Shown: positions 12,101-24,921, numbered from the stretch's first letter. The stretch: DNA of 64,000 nucleotides from Numida meleagris (GCF_002078875.1 NC_034410.1:80241794-80305793); one strand, 5' to 3'. The notes: generated by a model not told the origin, from the sequence alone. Program-made: numbers and translations.

Positions 12101-13789
12101 TGTAATTTAAATATTTGTTCTCAGTTTGAATGATATTGTAAAAAGCTTGGAAAGCCACAGAAATAGGCTACATGACAAACTGATCTGGAAATTACAATCT
12201 GAAAACTTAAATTCTTTTTTCTTTTTTAATTCTTCTTCTAAAGTTAAACTTTACTTTTGTGCACATGTAATTTTAATTGGTGAGAGAGCTCTAAACAATA
12301 GCATAGATTTCCTCATTGTAGAACTCTCTTACAAAAATAGATTTAATTTTTAAAATCATCATCTATCAGTAGTTAGGACAGATCTTGTGTCTTATTTGCT
12401 GTTTCCTCCATCTCAAACAGGGTGATGCACAGTATGCACATTTATTAAAAAAAAAAAAGTGATTCCTAGTTAATGTGACAACATTTACAGAAAATTATTT
12501 ATTTTATTATTAGTAGTATTATTTTCACTAGACCTTGATCTGTGGGTGACTTAAGTCATAGTATGAATTACTTTTTTCTTTTAACCATGTTAGAAAAGAT
12601 AGTAGACTTTTGTGGCAGACTATTACCAATTTTTCTTGAAGCATAGATAAATTCCATTAATTAATAAATTCAGAAGCACTTTTTTCACATGTAGTAATCA
12701 CTGTGATTACAAGATTTCTGAAAACATAATTTTTTTACTATTAAACAGATTATAACCCAGGATTTTCACCATGGAAACCACAAATTATCTGCTTCTGTCC
12801 TGTCTTAATTTAACCAGGCTTCCTCCTGTTATTTCCTTATTTAAAAATTAAGCTCAAAACAGAAGATATTTTAGATCTGCAATGCACACAACACTCCAGA
12901 TATTATTTCAAATGGGCAAGATTTCATATGATCAATTGCCAAATGAAGAGAAAAAAAATCCACAGTACCTCAATTTGCTCAGCTATCTGCCAATCCTATT
13001 TTCAGTACTTGTATAGGAGACTGGAACCCACTGGTAAAACTTTGAACATAGCAATGAGTGATTCTGAACAGTCTAAAGCCAAGGATGTTTTGCCTGAGAT
13101 ATTTTAGAAGTTGTCAGCTTGTAAGAAGAATCTAATCAGCATAATCTGAAATCAGACTTGTTAATGTTTTTCAAGGTGAGAACTATAAAACATAGCCACT
13201 TGTGAAAATCTTAGACAGAGGTTTTTGTACATTAGAGGATGGATTCCTAGAAAGGAGGGATTATGTGGCTTTGACCTTTGAGACTGACAAAACTACACCT
13301 TCTAATAAGACAGTTTAACACGGAATTAATCAAGCGATGGCTTTTTCAGTTTTGGAAAGGGAAATAAATTACACAGAGATGGGGATAATACCCACTGCCT
13401 ACCGCACCTCTTATTTTTGTACTAGGACACCAGTACAATGAAAAGAGGAGAATATTGCTTTAGGTGCAGGAAATAACTAAGTACACATATTATTCTATGT
13501 GGATAACAAGCTAAAGAGATTCATCATATCTCTTCCCAAAGATACTAAGAACTCTACTACAGTAGGAGGCATGCTGTTCTATTCTGCTTTTTAAAAAAAG
13601 ATTTTCTATTTTCCTATATTTTTCTCTAAAACTCATGAATTCAGTTCAAGAAAATGAAAACAGAAACAGAGCGTTAAATTTAAGATGAAGCTATGTTTGG
13701 AAGGAGTTTCTTTATAATCATGTGATTGCCTGTCTTTACCACATTTTTTTCTCTTTTAGATAAAAACAAAAAGAAAGAATACGTAAAAA
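9109..13789. other. Unique AT-rich sequence
   Basis: No gene or mobile element is recognised over these 4.7 kb. Minor simple sequence includes an (AATA)n run at 9684-9711, poly-T tracts near 9478-9500 and 10855-10875, and a poly-A run near 12447. Confidence 0.6.
9684..9711. repeat. (AATA)n microsatellite
   Basis: About seven uninterrupted AATA units follow 'TTTGAAT' and end at 'AAGGAAC'. Confidence 0.95.
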
Positions 13790-13881
<92 letters not shown>

Positions 13882-13885
13882 AANA

Positions 13886-13977
<92 letters not shown>
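13790..13977 (+). repeat. (AAAG)n microsatellite, about 46 units
   Basis: An almost perfect AAAG array with one ambiguous base (N at 13884) where a G would keep the phase. All frames stay open through it, which creates artificial lysine/glutamate/arginine-rich plus-strand and phenylalanine/serine/leucine-rich minus-strand open frames. One strand is purely purine, so the tract could form triplex DNA. The length is probably variable between individuals and may be compressed in the assembly. Confidence 0.98.
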
Positions 13978-16944
13978 GCCTGTATATCCTTCCATTATGT
14001 CTCATGGATCTGATTTTGATTCCCTGTGTGTCCTTTTTGTTCTGGACACCACCATAATGTGCAGCAGAAGCTGGTACTTCCATGGTAGAGAAAAATCTCC
14101 TTGTGAAGGAAGACAGGAAGGATCTGACTGTGATATCACTGTGACATTATTCTAATACATTTTGGATCTTAGTCTATATAGTCCCTGGGTCAAGTCTAAG
14201 ATTTAGCCTGTCATTTTTACACCTGTGAGCTTTCCAAGAGAATTTACTTGACGTTCTTCAAAATTTATACAGATGTGCTATGAGACTATCTTACTCCACT
14301 GACATCTTTCTCACTGTCTTCCCCTCAAGAACCACAGTATAAATTGCAAGAACTTTCTATTCATATTGCCCTGCGAAAGACTGACTGTGTTAGTGTTCTG
14401 TAAGGGAGGAATTGATTTGAAAGCTAAAGCCTTGACAGCGGGTAATTAAACAATACTGCTGGACCGCTTAATTTTTGAAAAGGTGCATACAGTGGTGAAG
14501 GATGTTCACCACTATTGCAAGAGCTTTGCTAAGCACAAAAACATCTGGTATTACATCTGCTTGTAAAAAGAGACATTTAGGATAAACTGAATGGTCACAA
14601 AACCTCTGGTTTTAAGGGTTTGTTCTTGAAAGATTATGTAGTGCTAAGACAGATAAGCAGAGGTACGAATTCCAGTCTGTAGTCTGAACACTCCTGAATG
14701 ATAATTCTAAAAGATTTAGGAAAGATGGCCATAGAAAAACAAATTCATAGGTGTTACAAGGCAATCTCTGCATCTGTGAGTAACTCTTCATCTTTATTTC
14801 TTTTTTTTTTGATCAAGAAATCAAAAGGTTCAGAAAACACTCATCAAAAGTAGATAAAAGCCTGGCACAAATAGTAACTGATTGAGTAGGGAAGGTTAAA
14901 TAATAATTTGTGAAAGTAAATGATATAATTGTGATCTTAGAAACTAAAATGCAGAGTTTGGGTCTTGTTCAGGTAGATAATAATACCACATGGTATAACA
15001 GCCAAAAATCTCTGAGGTATCTGTATACTTCATAGTGCAACAAATTGGATGTTACTCATTCTCAGTTCAGAACAGGACAACTAGCTAAGAATAAACTCTC
15101 AGAAAATAATGTACACCTCTAGCTGAATAAATGGGACATAGTACAATTCCCAGAAAATATTATTGCCCATCAGATGTCACTTTATTCATAATACTCTATA
15201 TAGAGGTAGCTCTTGACATAAGAGTGCAGGAAGTATCTTCATTTGAACTTCAAGGACACATTTCTGTGCCAGGAATAACTCCAAACAAACTGTCAGAAAG
15301 CTAGATTTTCAGTGTAGCTTAAATCAGCACAGTTCATGAAACCAGTGGAGCTGCACTGATTTATATCACCAGAGGTATCTGTCCCTCACTTAGGAACAAC
15401 TTAGAATATTGTCATATACTCTACCATCTTTGAGAGCTGTATGTCTGCATATTTTGTACTGCTACTTATGGAATAGGTCCTTGCATGTATAGCAGATATA
15501 CACTTTTTTTTCACCACACCTTTTAGAAAATAAATAAATTCTCAAATACGTAAGATTATTATGATATCGAAAACACTTTCTTACTTCATCGTATGATTCT
15601 ACAGCTACACTGTGATACGTAATTTCTGAACTATTTCAGAAAAAGAAAGACATGATTTAGTCATATGGAAGATTTTCACATATCACTTACTTGTTTACAG
15701 ATGACAGAATGGTGATTCAGCACATTGCAATCTTCTCTGAGCCAGCCATGAGAAAAAGTCTCTGAAGAGTGCTGAGACAACATACCCTGAGAAGTATTTG
15801 GCCTTCATAAAAGACACAGGTTCAGCTCCACTTGTATAATGGTGGAATGTACAGTAAAACAGACATTTCCCGTCACAGCTTTGTCAGTCTCTGCATTAAG
15901 CAGTCTATAACATGAGGCTACACACTTCTTAGTACCTAACCCCTCCCCTATAACATCCATTCCTTAGTCCAGGAACGGCTAATTTGCCAACTGGCTCTTC
16001 TTAAAAATCCCAGTAGAACCATTGTAAAGGTCAGAGAGTTAATCCTAATTTACTGAAGATATTCTAACTGGAATGATGAAGAATTTCATTAGAGTTTCAT
16101 CTGTAAGAGAATTATTTTCATGTTTAAAAGCATGATGGTGTGGTGTGCACTCCAAAGAAAATGAGAAGAGAGCCTCTTTAAATTGCAGTTAGATTACTTT
16201 AAATAAAACTGAACATTAATAATACTGTGGATTTCAGTAGGACTGCTGACAGTTGTAAAGATCTTCATCTATGTTAAAAATTACAGAGCTGGGGATGTAG
16301 TTCACAAAGAATTTCTTATTGAAATAGTAAATATAAGAGAAGTTCTATTTCTTGCTTATTGTTTAGAGAAAGCATAGACAAATTTCTAATGAACAAAGAT
16401 CTTTTCCATGTAAATATCTGATGTATTGAGGAATAATTTAAGGAAAAAATTAAAAAACAGAAATTAACCTACACTGTGAGGTTTTTTTCATTTTTATTTT
16501 TTCAGAGGACATCACCACTAACTGCTTAATATTTCTCACATAGTCAGCTCATTTTGTCTCCTTGTATTTTGCATCCTCCTATTACAAAGCATTTTCTTTG
16601 CACCTCACTCATTCTTCCTCTCACAGATAAATACTATCACAGAAAAAATATTTTCATGATAAATTTACAGGCACAGACAACAACAGAAAACTTCTACGTA
16701 CTTACTTATTTTTCATACAAAATATTACTTGTATTCTTACCTCATTTGACCTTTGATAGTCAGAATGCCAATGTCAGATAAAAAATGATGCCTTCCATTA
16801 CTTGCTGCTGTACCATACTTTACAAGTTAAGCAAGGAGAAATTGTATTTCTTCCTTTTTTTTATATGGCATTCCCTGTCTAATTTTACTCTATTGTAAAT
16901 TCTTTGTACAAAAAGCAGTACTAGAACTAAAATTAAGTAATTTC
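13978..16944. other. Unique AT-rich sequence
   Basis: No coding gene, RNA gene or known repeat is visible. Open frames are all short. Confidence 0.6.
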
Positions 16945-16973
16945 AGGCTGGGCATGGAAGCTCCACAACAGAA

Positions 16974-18371
16974 GTGGCCAAGCCGCTTTCCATCATCTAT
17001 CGGCGTTCCTGGTCAACTGGAGAGGTCTCAGAAGACTGGAGACTTGCCAATGTGACTCCCATCTACAAGAAGGGTCGTAAGGAGGATCTGGGGAACAACA
17101 GGCCTGTCAGCCTGACCTCAGTGCCAGGGAAGGTTATGGAGCAGATTGTCCTGAGGGAGATCATGCGGTGTTTGCAGGACAACCAGGGGATCAGGCCCAG
17201 CCAGCATGGGTTTGTGAAGGGCAGGTCCTGCTTGACCAACCTGATCTCCTTCTATGATCGAGTAACCCGCCTGGTGGATGAGGGAAAGGCTGTTGACGTG
17301 GTCTACCCAGACTTCAGCAAAGCCTTTGACACTGTCTCCCACAGTATTCTCCTGGAGAAATTGGCAGCCCGTGGCTTGGACAGGTACACTCTCTGCTGGG
17401 TAAGGAGCTGGCTGGATGGCCGGGCCCAGAGAGTGGTGGTGAATGGAGCTAAATCCAGCTGGCGACTGGTCACGAGTGGTGTTCCTCAGGGGTCAGTGCT
17501 GGGGCCTGCCCTCTTCAGTATCTTTATTGATGACCTGGATGAGGGCATTGAGAGCACCCTCAGTAAGTTTGCAGATGACACCAAGCTGGCAGGAAGTGTC
17601 GATATGCCTGGGAGTAGAGAGGCCCTACAGAGAGATCTGGACAGGCTGGATCTCTGAGCTGAAGCCAGTGGGATGAGGTTCAACAAGACCAAGTGCCGGG
17701 TCCTGCACTTTGGCCGCAACAACCCCAGGCAACGCTACAGGCTTGGGGCAGAGTGGCTGAATGTTTGTGTGGAGGAAGTGGACTTGTGGGTATTGGTCGA
17801 TGCTTGGCTGAGCATGAGCCAGCAGTGTGCCCAGGTGGCCAAGAAGGCCAATGGCATCCTGGCTTGTATCAGGAACAGTGTTGCCAGTAGGAGTAGGGAA
17901 GTCATTGTCCCTCTGTACTCAGCACGGGTAAGGCCCCACCTCGAGTACTGTGTCCGGTTTTGGGCCCCTCACTGCAAGAAAGACATTGAGGTGCTGGAGC
18001 GTGTTCAGAGGAGGGCGACGAAGCTGGTGAGGGGTCTGGAGAACAGGCCTTATGAGGAGCGGCTGAGGGAGCTGGGATTGTTCAGTCTGGAGAAGAGGAG
18101 GCTCAGGGGAGACCTCATCGCTCTCTATAACTACCTGAAGGGAGATTGTAGTGAGCTGGGGATCGGCCTCTTCTCTCTTGTAACTAGTGACAGGACAAGG
18201 GGGAATGGCCTCAAGTTGCGCCAGGGTAGATTCAGGCTGGACATTAGGAAATTCTACTTTTCTGAAAGAGTGGTCAGGCTCTGGAATGGGCTGCCCAGGG
18301 AGGTGGTTGAGTCACCATCCCTGGAGGTGTTCAAGAAACATTTAAATATAGTGTTGAGAGACATGGTTTAG
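16974..18371 (+). pseudogene. CR1 ORF2 reverse-transcriptase fragment, broken by one TGA
   Basis: This frame encodes the 3' two-thirds of the CR1 polyprotein, which copies element RNA into DNA at the target site. Counted from 16974, finger and palm motifs appear in order: '[13 protein letters not shown]' (residues 41-53), '[11 protein letters not shown]' (80-90), '[13 protein letters not shown]' (111-123, first catalytic Asp at 113), '[11 protein letters not shown]' (168-178) and the active-site box FADD (199-202). At 17655-17657 a TGA stands where the family has a tryptophan codon. After it the same frame continues without a shift to the normal stop near 18369-18371, through the C-terminal '[15 protein letters not shown]' and 'LREVVESP'-type region. 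The frame also runs open upstream of 16974 with no true ATG, so this is a truncated pseudogene. Only one disabling change in 466 codons suggests a fairly young insertion. Confidence 0.93.
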
Positions 18372-18437
18372 TGGGGTTGTTGGTGGTAGGTGGATGGTTG
18401 GACTGGATGATCTTGTAGGTCTTTTCCAACCTAGCTA

Positions 18438-18462
18438 ATTCTATGATTCTATGATTCTATGA
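18438..18462 (+). repeat. CR1 terminal (ATTCTATG)n repeats
   Basis: Three tandem copies of the 8-bp unit end the CR1 copy. They mark its 3' boundary and its orientation. Confidence 0.95.
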
Positions 18463-19929
18463 AATATTTTATTTTCTTTCTCTTTAAGTGACCTTTTTGC
18501 AAGTGACACAGCTACATTTAATAGTTAACAGAATATTACTTCATTACAGATACAATTGAATTAGCATATCTTCATATGGCTCTTCACACACACCACCGTG
18601 GTAGAGGTACAGAACTGAATGTACTTTGTAGGTCTTCTCAGATCTTTCACAGCACTGTATCCTCATGCTCCAAAGAATTATCTCCAGGAGACATTACAAG
18701 GCAAAGCAAATCCCTCATCTAGGCATATAGTATGGCTTGTATGATGGATCTGCTGTGGCTAGTATTTTGTTACTTGAATGTCTGTTCCTCTTTTTCAAAG
18801 CTGTATATTGGCAGTAGGAACATTTGCAAGATAAGTCCATATTGACAAGGGTCAAGAATTGCTTTATATGTCTGATCCATCTCCCTATTTCCTTTCATTA
18901 GAGCTGCTCTCACAGTGGAAGTTTTACCTCTGGCATACAGATCACCATTGCCTGCAGTTTAATCAGAAGTCCTGGTTCTGTGAGCTAGGTCTGGTGAGAC
19001 TGACTCTGCAGATGGTGAACTGTTAAATGCTCGTGGAGCTATTTTATATACTACATGAATCCAGCAGGTCTGACATATGGCAGTTCTCAAAGACTAAGTA
19101 CTCCAAAATGAGACAGGTATAAGTTCTCCAATTAAGAATATATAAGCAACAACAATTCAGATTTATCACAGCTTGTGAACTCTTAATTCTGCAAAACATT
19201 AAATCTTATTTATTTATTTATTTTCCCATAGAATTTCCTCTGGTTATATTGCTTTATTTGATGTGAATATTTATTTTTTTTTGTAAAGAGATAGCTTGTT
19301 TTGGAAAAGAACCCTTCTGATGTGACCCTATTTGGCAGGTGAAAATCCTCCCCTCTCCCCACATCGGTTGGTTACAGACAAAGTGCCAGAATAATACACA
19401 TATCTATTTTTCCAACTGTATTTGATAGGATGTAATGTTTTCGCAGTAACTCTATTTAGACAGTGGTTCTTACAGCAAACTAGAAGTTCACATAGGCACT
19501 ATCAGCAAAAGAAGTAACTAGCCAATGCTACCACCACTTATATAATACCTAGAAATTAAAATGTCAACTTGTGAGAAGAACAAGTCCATATACTGACAGT
19601 TCTGAATGAGGCTAGTGTTTCAAGTGACATAGTATAACAAGGTCATGAAACATGCCATCTCCACGAGAAAAATAATAGCTATCCCTTGGGACACCTTTGG
19701 CCTCAGAACTTCTGAGTTCTGGACTTTGATGCAGTTGTACTTGTTCAGAACAAACTGGTGTCTACGGACACTTCATCAATTGTTTCGTAGAGGAGTATTG
19801 CAGTTTTTTCCTAGTCTGCCACTTTGGACGATAAAGTTTGTTGGGAAAGATGAACAGAAATGGTATTTTTTGCAGTGGTATTTTTTAAATATTGGAAGTC
19901 ATGAGGTCAGAAGTATACCTTTTTCAGAA

Positions 19930-19946
19930 AGGTAGGTAGGTAGGTA
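19930..19946. repeat. (GGTA)n short microsatellite
   Basis: Four tandem GGTA units with a partial fifth. Confidence 0.9.
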
Positions 19947-20300
19947 TCAACTTGCCTTCCAATTGCAAGAGAAACCTAATATTTGGAGTTTTGTTCTTCT
20001 CTCCATCTACACAAGATTATCTCCAGTAAATCCAGGCTCTTGTTATATTCAATCACTAACATAGTGAAACAGCAGTTTTGAAGAAACATATCACTAGTCA
20101 GTACAGTAGGAGCTCACTGTTCGATATTAATTCCAACATTATTAAGAAGGATGGAGGATGGTTCACACTTTTCTTTTTACAGTTCACTAATCAATCATGT
20201 TATTGAAAAAATTTCCTTCTTTTTAAAAAAAATTCCTCTGATCTCCCCTCATTTTCTTTTTTTTCTGTTTCTTTTCAGTTCTCCTAATTAGTTGATAAGG

Positions 20301-20388
20301 ATAATATATTATTATTATATAAATTATTATAATATATATTATTATATAAATTATCATTATTATTATATAATAAATAAAATAAGATTTG
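20301..20388. repeat. AT-only low-complexity patch
   Basis: Almost entirely A and T, with a repeated 'ATTATATAAATTAT' motif occurring twice, about 28 bases apart. It would melt easily; no further role is evident. Confidence 0.85.
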
Positions 20389-21339
20389 AAGATGTTTGTA
20401 AATTTACAGCAAAGTATATTTTTTTTCAGCTTGTACAGTAGCTATACAGAATTTTTTGAACTGAAAGCTTCTTTCCCAGTATTGTCATTCATGTGAGTTA
20501 ATGAATTAAAGAGCTGCTAAAAAAAATGAATGGACACTTTAGGTGTTATAAAATTACCAGGAAGAGCAAAAATTGTTGGTTATTTTTCTTTTTATCTTGT
20601 CTCTATCTTGTCTATTCTGTTCTGTGAAAAATACTTTTATAAATGTCACATTAAAAAAACATTGTTCTAGATGCCTGGCATTTGTCTTCATATTTCTTAT
20701 TCAGGTTTTCTTGGAGATAAAGGAAGCTGGTCATTTTAGAGGAACTGGAACAAGACCCTTAAATGGTAACAAAGATTCCAGGACAGAGAGGCATTTCTGC
20801 ATGCAACTATTCTACATTTCTTATTGCCTTTAATATTTGTGTTGGGTCTGTTATTTGCAGTTTATCTTGTGTTAACAAATTAAAAAAGGATGTGGGGAGA
20901 GCACTGGGAAGAAAGACAACCTTGTGCCTTCTTTTTGTGGCTAGGCCGGGGAAATGCTGAGAAAGAACAAGAAGGTTCATGTCCCTTGTGAGTTGCTGTG
21001 CACTAATACCTGGGGAGAATTCTTCATGCAGAACCATACAAGAGGAGAACTCATAGCAAGGAAGAAACCATCCTTTGACTGGAGGAGAAAGGGAGAATTC
21101 TTGGCCATTGCGCAGCCAAGCCTCACAGGTGAGGTGAAGAAAGTTATTCTGGGTTGCAGTAGCATCCTTGAGGTTCTCATGGAGCCTTGAGACATCCTGG
21201 ACAGACCGCAAAGTCAGAGGGAAATTATGCATGAGATAGAAAAAAGACTGAATTTCTTGGATTTTTGAGCTGTGTCCATTTCAGAAACACATTGTTCTGT
21301 TTGGAATTTGGAATTTAGGATTTGGAATTTGGTATTTGG

Positions 21340-21788
21340 AAGGAAGGAAAAAAAAAGAAGAAAAAGGAAAAGAAAGAGAAAGAGAAAGACAAAAAGAGAA
21401 AAAGGAAAAGGAAAAGGAAAAGGAAAAGGAAGAGAAGAAAAAGAAAAAGGAAAAGAAAAAGAAAAAGAAAAAAGAAAAAGGAAAAGGAAAAGAAAAAGAA
21501 AAAGAAAAAGAAAAAGAAAGAGAAAAAGGAAAAGGAAAAGAAAAAGAAAAAGAAAAAGAAAAAGAAAAAGAAAAAGAAAAAGAAAAAGAAAAAGAAAAAG
21601 AAAAAGAAAAAGAAAAAGAAAAAGAAAAAGAANNNNNNNNNNNNNNNNNNNNNNNNNNNNNNNNNNNNNNNNNNNNNNNNNNNNNNNAGAAAGAGAAAGA
21701 GAAAGAGAAAGAGAAAGAGAAAGAGAAAGAGAAAGAGAAAGAGAAAGAGAAAGAGAAAGAGAAAGAGAAAGAGAAAGAGAAAGAAAAA
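21340..21788 (+). repeat. Long polypurine (AAAAAG)n / (AAAGAG)n tract with gap
   Basis: About 450 bases of nearly pure purine. The left part drifts from mixed AAAAGG/AAAAAG units to a regular AAAAAG hexamer array (about 21540-21632). The right part (21688-21783) is a regular AAAGAG hexamer array. The two unit types meet at the unsequenced gap. The long plus-strand lysine/glutamate/arginine frames and minus-strand phenylalanine/serine frames here are artefacts of the repeat. Confidence 0.97.
21633..21687. other. Assembly gap (55 N)
   Basis: A run of 55 unknown bases inside the purine hexamer array. The repeat unit differs on its two sides, so the true length and sequence of the junction are not known. 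Confidence 0.99.
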
Positions 21789-22611
21789 GTTGTCATACTA
21801 AAACAATGCTCACAGCATTGCCTAAGTGGACAGAGAAAGAGATTAAAAACAAAAAGACAATCAATCAAACAAACAAACAAACCAGAAAACCACTGAGCCT
21901 TTCTCATTTCTGATCCCCATGAGAGCAAAAATAAGCAAACAATCCAAGAAGATCCTCTTAGTGTTCATTTCATAGGAACTCCAGTATAAACATCTGAAAA
22001 AAACTCTGTGGTTGGCAGATTTTTTTCTTTTTCATGTAGTGTATTGCATTATTTCTCCATAAATCCCTCAAACTAAAACAAACATTTTCTCTTTCTTCAT
22101 AAACAAATACACTTAAATGTCTGGGAATTCTTCATTCCTTGGATCTTTTTTCAAGGCACTTGGAGAGATTGTGTGGGTTCTCTCCAGGGAGTCTGTCCTG
22201 AAGACATGCAAACACAGTATTGTCACGCTGCCGCTTTTCATGGTGTTATCATGAGTCTCAAAACATATGGTGTTTTTCTTAAAGCTCCAGCTTCTGGAGT
22301 AATGACTGTTAGTTGTGTGTTTAGATTATTTAATATCAGCCATTGTTATTTTAATATTGAAGCATTTTACAGGCTTTAATATGTTTGAGCAGAAAGCCAT
22401 TACATTTTGATTTTGCAAGTGAAAAACAAAAGCCATGGCAAGATTAAGAAGCATAAGGTCATGCAAAAAATCTATTGCGTGTACCCAGGTTTTTCACATC
22501 ATTTATGCTAATGTCCAAATTACTGATTTGTATTTTATTCAGCTTTCACATAAGATAAACAAACAGAATGCTAAAATATTTTGATCATGTACTACTGAAT
22601 GAAAAGCAATA
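21789..22611. other. Unique sequence
   Basis: Nothing recognised besides a short (AAAC)n run at 21857-21882. Confidence 0.6.
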
Positions 22612-22717
22612 AAGTGGGGTTATTGGTGGAGGTGGATGGTTGGACTAGGTGATCTTGTAGGTCTTTTCCAACCTAGCTAATTCTATGATTCTATGATTCT
22701 ATGATTCTATGATTCTA
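22612..22717 (+). mobile_element. CR1 3' tail, extremely truncated (106 bp)
   Basis: It holds only the last 3' UTR bases ('AGTGGGGTTATTGGTGGAGG') and four to five (ATTCTATG) units. It closely matches the tail of the CR1 at 16945-18462, with the same orientation and the same 'CCAACCTAGCTAATTCTATG' ending, so it belongs to the same subfamily. The sharp start at the stop-codon region shows reverse transcription that ended early. Confidence 0.95.
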
Positions 22718-24921
22718 AAGGGAAATAAAACCAAAGATTATTTCTGCTTTATAGCATTTAAACAATTCTCAGACTGTTCAGTACTTGAATTTAGTAATTT
22801 TGTTATTCTTTCCAGTATGACAGAAAGGAGTCTTTTAAAAAGTATCTTTCACTGCATTCATTTTGACATGCCTTCATGATAAAAGACCTCCCGTACTTTG
22901 TGACCAGAGTATAATGTGATGCAACCAACTGCTGTCATATGTTTTACTAAAAATCTAATAACCAATTAGCAGCATGTTCAAAGCTCAGCAGGCCAGCAGA
23001 ACAAACTGATAGATTTTGGACTGACTGACAAGGACGTGATTAGACCATTTCTGTTCTGATCCAGGTGAAGATTACCTTCCAAATTCTTCCAGCATGAGTA
23101 CACTGGCCTGCCATTACAGTCAATCCCCCCCTTATATGTGAAAAGACTTGAGTTCAACAAAGAAAGCAGTATCCTGAGGAGAAAAATAAACATTCCCTTT
23201 AAGAAAGGCAATAACTTAACTCAGTAATCACCCTTTGGCTTGAGCTCTCTTCCTTGAGAAGAAAGAAGTTGTCTTGCCTAAGATAGATCTACCATACTGC
23301 TTCCTTGAGAGAGATCAGTAACAGGAACCATCTTTTGTCATTTTTCCTTATCTTGAGGTTTGCACTGAAGAAGAGCTGTACAGAGCTTGCACAAATTTCT
23401 GAGAAAGAATTAAAATAGTGATGCAAGATCTCCTGATCTAAACTAATCTGAGCTCAATACAGGTTCTACATTTGCTTAGTTTTCCCATTAATTTTTGTAG
23501 ATCTGGTGCAAAACCAATAGAATTATTGCTTCTTCTCTTCCACTCCATGGTCATCTTGGGAGGAAGCATCCAAAATCCAGACTAAGGAATTGAGACCATT
23601 TAGAAATCCAACTGTATAGTTACTTCTTCCCCAAGATTTGCAACTGCTTATTCGTCCTTTTCAGTTCTTTTACTTCTCACATTATCTCTGTCAACCTCGA
23701 CACTAACTAACTTGATTGAACAATTAAAATGCACATTTCTTAAAGCAAATAAAATCCATTTTAGTCAGTCTTTTCTCCTTGTTATGCTGCGGTCAACTCG
23801 TAACTTAATAGTAATTAGAAGTATATTCGGCCTCTTTATTCTCAACTCAAGGGTCCCTTAGCATGCTGTTTCAGCTGCAGTGGTCTGTAACCTCATGTAA
23901 GAAACCATTTTTAAGACTCTCTCCCACAAATCGTTCTGACTACAGCAGCTGCTGAGCAACTCAGTTCCCCTACAGCATGCTTTAAGCATCTAATCCCTGC
24001 AAGATCACCATTGCTAGGAAATCCTGAAAGATGAGCTTTGTGTAGATGGAACTGCAACACATTGTTGTCTCAGTTGCTCCCCTATTTTTTCTCTTTCTCT
24101 AGAGACAGCCAATATACTAAGGAGACAAAATGCTAATTGCACTTGTGATGGAAAAAAATGATAGGAATCTGGCTCTGGAAATCCTTGATCTGGGACAGAG
24201 ATTACTTGCTAATGAAATGTGAATGCATACCAAACTACACAAACTTGGTTTCCAATTCTGCTCAAAGTAAGTAAATAAAAGGGAAAATCTGCATAATTCA
24301 TATTGAGGAAAAAAAATAACACTGTGATAGTGAGGAATGGAAGAAGTTTTTGACAGGATAATTTCATTATTATATTTGAAAGAAAATTTATATTTGGGGA
24401 AAAATCTAGAAGCAATGAACCTAAGAATTATTCTGATGACCTTCTGTCTGATCTTAAAAAATGTAAGCACGCTCAGTACAGCAATGGAATGATCTATGTC
24501 TTGAGTACTCTGTATTGCTTGAAAAAATAGGATCTATGCAAAATAAATTTATACATAGTAACTGTGGAATAGGAATCAGACTCTGCAAGGCCTAGCTTTT
24601 AAAAAGATGTTCACCTTTGACTGAATTGCTCATAAAAAAGAAAAGAAATTGAAGATTACAGTCAATTATGTGTGACGCCAAAATTTGTGTTTGTTTTTTA
24701 ATAGAAAGAATAAAAATACTAAGAAAACATCAAGTGTTACTAATAAAAACTTCTAACAAAACAACAGTTGCATCTACACTGACATCACAGGAAGAAAAAT
24801 ACTTTGGCTCCCACATGTCATGTGATGAAATTTCTGAGTACAATGAGTAGTCCAAAGCTTCTCATTTATGTTAGTGTCACTGTATTTGCTATGAATTCTA
24901 CACATTCCAGAAGTATCTTTT

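Larger units (their letters stand above)
16945..18462 (+). mobile_element. CR1 LINE, 5'-truncated, well preserved
   Basis: A 1.5-kb copy of the chicken repeat 1 non-LTR retrotransposon. It enters the ORF2 reverse-transcriptase region near 16970, runs to the end of ORF2 at 18371, then through the short 3' UTR into the terminal (ATTCTATG)n repeats at 18438-18462. CR1 ends in such short tandem repeats instead of poly(A). The 5' truncation is usual for CR1 (a full element is about 4.5 kb and also carries ORF1 and an endonuclease domain, both absent). GC content is much higher than the flanks, as expected of an inserted element. The exact 5' junction (16945-16970) is uncertain. Confidence 0.97.
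18463..21339. other. Unique sequence with AT-rich patches
   Basis: No gene is recognised. It holds a (GGTA)n run (19930-19946), a TTATTATA-rich low-complexity patch (20301-20388) and a GC-richer block at about 20940-21240 that stays open on both strands. Confidence 0.55.

Noticed and set aside
13726..14083. Lysine/glutamate/arginine-rich and phenylalanine/leucine/serine-rich frames
   Set aside because: They are translations of the (AAAG)n microsatellite.
21272..21928. Frames of over 150 codons with charged or phenylalanine/serine repeats
   Set aside because: They are products of the purine hexamer arrays and the 55-N gap, not genes.
24117..24470. 117-codon minus-strand frame
   Set aside because: Overlaps another same-strand frame and has no recognisable motif; considered chance.
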